From NCBI GenBank assembly GCA_023407575.1, contig JAEYLX010000032.1, positions 62,001 through 126,000 of the forward strand: 64,000 nucleotides of DNA, written 5' to 3'. Positions 60,447 through 64,000 of the stretch are shown piece by piece. Position numbers and translations under genes: made by a program. The DNA is from Bacillota bacterium. GTDB taxonomy: Bacteria; Bacillota; Clostridia; Lachnospirales; Lachnospiraceae. The notes beneath the pieces were generated by a model that worked only from the letters and a program-made list of their open reading frames with translations, was not told where the DNA came from and did no database searches. How positions within the stretch are numbered: position 1 is the stretch's first letter; each line of letters starts with the position of its first letter.

Positions 60447-61121
60447 TTAAGTATCTATCATATAACCAACACCAAATTTTGTTGTTATAAATTCATTAAG
60501 TCCCGCAGAGTCTAGCTTTTTTCGTAATCTTCCTACATTTACGGTTAAGGTATTTTCATCTACAAAGCTATCCGTTTCCCACAGTTGTTCCATAAGACGT
60601 TCACGGCTAACAACCTTTCCTTTGTTTTCCAGAAGACTTAGTAGAATGCGGTACTCGTTCTTCGTTAATGGTATCTTTTCATTTTGATACGTTAAAGTAG
60701 TATCTCCCGTATGCAGTAGAGCACCACGATGCTCAATCACTGGTACAGCGGATGCAAAATCATAAGTACGGCGTAATAAAGCTTGTATTTTAGCGATAAG
60801 AACACTTTGGTCAAAGGGTTTTGCAATAAAATCATCTGCCCCCATATTCATAGCCATAACAATACTCATATTATCAGCGGCAGAAGATATGAATATAATA
60901 GGTACCTTTGATACTTTACGTATTTCAGTACACCAATAATAACCATTATAAAAAGGAAGGGAGATATCAAGCAAGACTAAGTGTGGGTCACTTTCAGCTA
61001 GCTCACTCAACACATTACGAAAGTTCAGAATACACTTTGCCTCTATATTCCATTTCATAGCTTGTTCTTTTATAGCCTCCGCAATTCCCATATCATCTTC
61101 AATAATTAGTATGCGATACAT
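60447..61121 (-). CDS. BceR-type OmpR-family response regulator
   Basis: 224-residue response regulator: receiver domain with D9/D10 and phospho-site D52 (LLDISLPFYNG), linker, and an OmpR/PhoB winged helix in the last 95 residues (LTKNEYRILLSLLENKGKVVSRERLMEQLWE, VNVGRLRKKLD). First gene of the module; with the kinase it would activate the ABC genes. The start ATG has GGAGAATCT upstream. Confidence 0.92.
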   Translation of the reverse strand: MYRILIIEDDMGIAEAIKEQAMKWNIEAKCILNFRNVLSELAESDPHLVLLDISLPFYNGYYWCTEIRKVSKVPIIFISSAADNMSIVMAMNMGADDFIAKPFDQSVLIAKIQALLRRTYDFASAVPVIEHRGALLHTGDTTLTYQNEKIPLTKNEYRILLSLLENKGKVVSRERLMEQLWETDSFVDENTLTVNVGRLRKKLDSAGLNEFITTKFGVGYMIDT

Positions 61122-61281
61122 AGATTCTCCTAAATTTTTAACATTAAAGGGTTGATGTAATAGCCTTCTATGGGTGATTATAACAAGTTTTTCTATTTAT
61201 TTCAATTATAGGAAGAGAAGAGAAGCTTTTGGTTATTGATTTATACTATATTTACAATTTAATGTATACCTAACTTTAACG

Positions 61282-61332
61282 TTGAATATGCATACAATTT
61301 ATGATAAAATTATGTAAAAAATAAATTGTATG
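61282..61332 (+). promoter_or_regulatory. Promoter and inverted repeat of the GntR-TetR gene
   Basis: TTGAAT (61282-61287), 17 bp, TAAAAT (61305-61310). An exact 11-bp inverted repeat, CATACAATTTA (61291-61301) and TAAATTGTATG (61322-61332), brackets the -10, so it could be an autoregulatory operator. Confidence 0.55.
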
Positions 61333-61342
61333 GAGATGTTGT

Positions 61343-62254
61343 ATGACGATTAATATACCGATTAATAACCCCATGTCCTGGAAACCGGATAAGTCCTCCT
61401 TGAAACGACCAATTTATTCTTCTTTGGCAGCATTAATGGAGCAGGATATTGCTAAAGGTATTCTGACTTCAGGAACAAAGCTTCCGCCACAAAGAGAGCT
61501 GGCAGATTATATGGGTATTAATTTTACTACAATCACTCGTACTTATAAATTATGTGAACAAAAAGGTTTAATTTACGCCATAGCAGGAAGTGGTACCTTC
61601 ATTTCTCCCAGTGGAAATGAAACAGTTACGGCTCCAGTAGATAATGCCATGCAAGAAACAATGGGGCAGAATAATAAAAGAGTACTTAGAGCAATGGAAA
61701 CACAGAAGAAGCTTCTTGAGACATCAAAACAATTAATTATTAATAATGGCTACAACAATGTTACGGTTAGTGAGATTTGCTCGAGATGCCATGTGGCAAA
61801 GGGAACCTTTTACACATATTTTGACTCCAAAAAGGATATTGTTAGTAGGATTCTGGCAGATATTAACCACGATATGTTTGATGGAAAAGTATGGGCTGAT
61901 TCAATGACTGCAAGGGAGCAATTTGATGAATATATTGATGAATATATGCATTCAATTGAAAATCAGGGAGTTGATTTTGCAAGGGTATTTTTAACTATAA
62001 TCATTAGTAAAGAATATAACGAGGAAATGGTAGCAGCTAATCTCCATGAAGATACCATGTATCAGATTATTGACAGGGGAAAGCAACGGGGGGAGTTTCG
62101 AAGAGATTTGGCAACTGAAACTATTTATAAGTATCTTCGAGGATTTCTTTTTGGTATTATAATGGACTGGTGCTATGACTATAATAAATACTCCATCGTG
62201 GAACAGGGCAGTGAGGCGGCAAAATTCTTTTTGGATACGATCAGCGAGAAATAA
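61343..62254 (+). CDS. GntR-TetR fusion transcriptional regulator
   Basis: 303-residue protein with two DNA-binding modules. Residues 22-90 are a GntR/MocR-type winged helix (PIYSSLAALMEQDIAKGIL, LPPQRELADYMGINFTTITRT, AGSGTFIS). Residues about 121-170 are a TetR helix-turn-helix (VTVSEICSRCHVAKGTFYTYFDSKKDI), followed by an all-helical TetR-like C-terminal domain (175-303). MocR proteins usually carry an aminotransferase domain and TetR proteins need no extra wing, so this order is unusual. It is a single open frame, with no frameshift. It is likely to repress the downstream FMN-binding/flavoprotein genes, whose promoter holds a 26-bp palindrome. Confidence 0.85.
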   Translation: MTINIPINNPMSWKPDKSSLKRPIYSSLAALMEQDIAKGILTSGTKLPPQRELADYMGINFTTITRTYKLCEQKGLIYAIAGSGTFISPSGNETVTAPVDNAMQETMGQNNKRVLRAMETQKKLLETSKQLIINNGYNNVTVSEICSRCHVAKGTFYTYFDSKKDIVSRILADINHDMFDGKVWADSMTAREQFDEYIDEYMHSIENQGVDFARVFLTIIISKEYNEEMVAANLHEDTMYQIIDRGKQRGEFRRDLATETIYKYLRGFLFGIIMDWCYDYNKYSIVEQGSEAAKFFLDTISEK

Positions 62255-62275
62255 AATAAGCAAACAAATGTAAAT

Positions 62276-62318
62276 AATGTAAACAAACATTTAAAAAGAT
62301 TGTTTACATTATTTTTTT
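62276..62318 (+). terminator. Terminator of the GntR-TetR gene
   Basis: AATGTAAACA / TGTTTACATT stem, then ATTTTTTTG. Confidence 0.75.
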
Positions 62319-62326
62319 GATTTTTA

Positions 62327-62355
62327 TTGACAAAATATTAACAAGGTTGTATCAT
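62327..62355 (+). promoter_or_regulatory. Promoter of the FMN-binding lipoprotein operon
   Basis: TTGACA (62327-62332), 17 bp, TATCAT (62350-62355). The -10 abuts a palindromic operator. Confidence 0.65.
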
Positions 62356-62380
62356 ATTCATTGACCGTGGTCAATGAATA
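62355..62380. promoter_or_regulatory. 26-bp palindromic operator (TetR-type)
   Basis: TATTCATTGACC-GT-GGTCAATGAATA is a perfect 12-bp inverted repeat with a 2-nt centre at the -10/start region. TTGACC...GGTCAA is typical of TetR operators. The regulator just upstream is the natural candidate. Confidence 0.7.
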
Positions 62381-62428
62381 TATTCAAACTAACAAATTAT
62401 ATGGAAAAAGTTTAAAGGAAGGAATAAA

Positions 62429-62779
62429 ATGAATAAAAAATTATTTCTTGTTATTTTAATGCTGTCTGGATTGCTTATTACGCTTTATGGCTGTGGGAAG
62501 AGCGAAAGCAATTGGAATGATGGCGAATATGAAGGTACTGCAGAAGGCTTACATGGTGAAATAGGAGTTAAGGTGATTGTTGAGAAAGGAGAAATCTCAA
62601 AGATTGACATTTTGTCTCAGAATGAAACAGAGGGCTTATCTGACGTAGCTCTGGAGCAGATTCCTAAGAACATTATTGATAAACAGAGCACAGAGGTAGA
62701 TACCGTAAGCGGTGCAACAGAGAGCTCTAATGCAATTATTGCAGCTGTTGAGAATGCACTAAGCAACGCAGAAAAATAA
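62429..62779 (+). CDS. FMN-binding-domain lipoprotein
   Basis: 116-residue secreted lipoprotein. A signal peptide ends at the lipobox LYGC (C22), followed by an FMN_bind domain (GEYEGTAEGLHGEIGVKVIVE) with the flavinylation motif DTVSGAT, T97 being the likely site of covalent FMN attachment by ApbE. It is outside the membrane and would pass electrons to the adjacent flavoprotein. It starts 49 bp after the palindromic operator, with TTTAAAGGAAGG before ATG. The same arrangement (FMN-bind plus fumarate-reductase-like flavoprotein) is known for extracellular reductases using flavin transfer. Confidence 0.88.
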   Translation: MNKKLFLVILMLSGLLITLYGCGKSESNWNDGEYEGTAEGLHGEIGVKVIVEKGEISKIDILSQNETEGLSDVALEQIPKNIIDKQSTEVDTVSGATESSNAIIAAVENALSNAEK

Positions 62780-62823
62780 AACCAGTATTTAGTGTACGAA
62801 GCAATGTAGAAATACATACAGTT

Positions 62824-62869
62824 AAAGGGAAAAGTATAACAAAGGGAAAAGTATAACAAAGGGTAAAGT
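62824..62869. repeat. 17-bp tandem repeat, 2.7 units
   Basis: AAAGGGAAAAGTATAAC occurs twice in a row, then a third partial unit (AAAGGGTAAAGT). It fills the gap between the two flavoprotein genes. Confidence 0.8.
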
Positions 62870-62887
62870 GGAAGCAGGAGGAACGTT

Positions 62888-64000
62888 ATGATACATAAGA
62901 GAAGTAAAAAGTATATTGGTATATTATTAATCATAGCACTAATTGCAGTATCCTTTAGCGGATGCGCAACGAAAAGTGAAAATTATGATGTAGTGGTTAT
63001 TGGTGCAGGAGCAGCAGGTATGGCGGCTGCGATTGAGGCTGCAGAGACAGGAGCTAAGGTTGCTGTTATCGAAAAAATGCCTATGGTAGGCGGAAGCACA
63101 ATATTATCTGCAGGTATTATCTATGGAACAGGATCAGAGCTACATAATCAGGCAGAGGTACAGGATTCCGTAGATGAATTGGTGGCTTATTGGAGCGAAA
63201 GAGCAGAAGGAAAGGCAGATGAAGCCTTACTAAGAACCGTCGCAGAAAAATCGGGTGATACCATCAATTGGCTTACTAATACAATTGGTGTTCAATTTAA
63301 TGGACCATTTCCTGCAGGAACCAGCCCGGTATCCAGAGCAGTTATGGCAGCTGAAGGCGGCAATGGAATCATAGCTCCCATGAAGAAATATGCAGAGAGT
63401 AAGAATGTTGAATTCTTTTTGGAGACAAGTGCTACGGAACTAATTACAAATAAAAAGGGTGAGGTAACAGGAGTTAAAGCAATAGGTAAAGACGATAAGA
63501 AGCTTACCTTTAAGGCAAAATCAGTTATTCTTGCAACAGGAGGGTTTGACCGAAGCGAGGATTTAATGCAGAAATATGCGGCAGAAGCGGTAGGCGAGTT
63601 TACTTATGTTGCAGTAGGAAATACGGGTGACGGTCTGGTTATGGCAGAGAAGGTTAATGCGGGTATTGTCGGAAATGGTAGTGTAATCGGTTTTAAAGGT
63701 GTGGAAGGAGAGTTAAATGCGGAATCTGAAATAAGCTCTCTTATGTGGAGTCCCTATCTTCTTGTAAACAAAGAAGGTAAGAGATTCGTTAATGAATCCT
63801 CAGATTATCCAATTATCCATGAGGCATTATTAAAGCAGGAAGACCTGAGAGCACTTTTAGTCTTTGATGCTACTACATATAATCCATTATTAGACCAGGC
63901 TGTTGAAAAAGGAGAGGCTTATGTTGCTGATTCATTGGAAGAATTGGCGGAGTTGAGCGGTGTGAATAAAGAAGCATTCCTGGATACGGTTGAGGAATAT
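62888..64000 (+). CDS. Secreted fumarate-reductase-like flavoprotein, 3' truncated by window
   Basis: Open to the window end (371 residues visible). Signal peptide with lipobox SFSGC (C26), so it is a lipoprotein. The FAD site is VVVIGAGAAGMAAAIEA (about 35-51), then GGSTILSAGIIYGTG; ATGGFDRSEDL follows later. This is the flavocytochrome c/urocanate-reductase type of FAD-binding domain that reduces fumarate or related enoates with external electrons. The FMN-binding lipoprotein before it is the likely electron donor. Substrate unknown. The start ATG follows AGGAGGAACGTT. Confidence 0.87.
   Translation, partial: MIHKRSKKYIGILLIIALIAVSFSGCATKSENYDVVVIGAGAAGMAAAIEAAETGAKVAVIEKMPMVGGSTILSAGIIYGTGSELHNQAEVQDSVDELVAYWSERAEGKADEALLRTVAEKSGDTINWLTNTIGVQFNGPFPAGTSPVSRAVMAAEGGNGIIAPMKKYAESKNVEFFLETSATELITNKKGEVTGVKAIGKDDKKLTFKAKSVILATGGFDRSEDLMQKYAAEAVGEFTYVAVGNTGDGLVMAEKVNAGIVGNGSVIGFKGVEGELNAESEISSLMWSPYLLVNKEGKRFVNESSDYPIIHEALLKQEDLRALLVFDATTYNPLLDQAVEKGEAYVADSLEELAELSGVNKEAFLDTVEEY

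Overview
This window is AT-rich, low-GC Gram-positive DNA, and its gene content points to an anaerobic, spore-forming clostridium. The clearest marker is a six-cysteine SCIFF precursor peptide followed by its radical SAM maturase, a pair nearly confined to Clostridia. HemZ, a PdaB-like deacetylase, a two-subunit serine dehydratase, a CymR/CysK pair and a xyloglucan-type GH74/GH31 pair fit a plant-fibre-degrading Lachnospiraceae member, near Lachnoclostridium (Clostridium) phytofermentans. That placement is inference from content only. No rRNA, tRNA, prophage or CRISPR array was seen.

Layout. 1-3.2 kb: end of a GH74-like protein and a GH31 alpha-glycosidase. 3.5-7.0 kb (minus): choline-kinase-like phosphotransferase and two PLP enzymes of sulfur amino acid metabolism. 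7.8-10.4 kb: a C39-like peptidase, then cymR divergent from cysK. 10.5-16.2 kb: DegV protein, a lactate/2-hydroxyacid dehydrogenase with altered active-site loop, two metallopeptidases and a serine hydrolase. 16.4-19.6 kb: argC behind two ARG-box-like sites, HD protein, and an OhrR-like regulator divergent from a nitroreductase with a perfect OhrR-type palindrome. 19.8-24.4 kb: permuted NlpC/P60-like protein, ogt, pepF, a small protein and a second DegV. 24.5-24.8 kb: a palindromic MITE-like repeat just upstream of scfA-scfB. 26.8-35.1 kb: recJ, apt, relA, an MBL hydrolase, hemZ and hisS.

36-46 kb is a chemotaxis/signalling run: cheA, cheW, an MCP, cheR, cheB, a large hybrid histidine kinase, a single-domain receiver and a Dabb protein, with no flagellar genes. 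46.3-52.2 kb: aspS, DUF1294, cold-shock protein, a minus-strand cobalamin-riboswitch transcription unit (DUF4430 protein plus ECF-type S component), galM and upp. 52.2-53.1 kb is a long gap with a candidate small RNA. 53.1-56.3 kb: a two-TM protein, sdaAB/sdaAA and a polysaccharide deacetylase. 56.5-61.1 kb: a BceRS-BceAB-type module. The window ends with a regulator that fuses a GntR-type DNA-binding domain to a TetR protein, an operator-like palindrome on the next promoter, an FMN-binding lipoprotein and the start of a lipoprotein-type fumarate-reductase-like flavoprotein.

The most interesting items are the B12-riboswitch DUF4430/ECF-S unit, the GntR-TetR fusion with its putative operators and flavoprotein system, the palindromic repeat family beside the SCIFF locus, the Cys-rich PAS in the hybrid kinase, and a set of short intergenic tandem repeats (units of 11, 15, 17 and about 30 bp).
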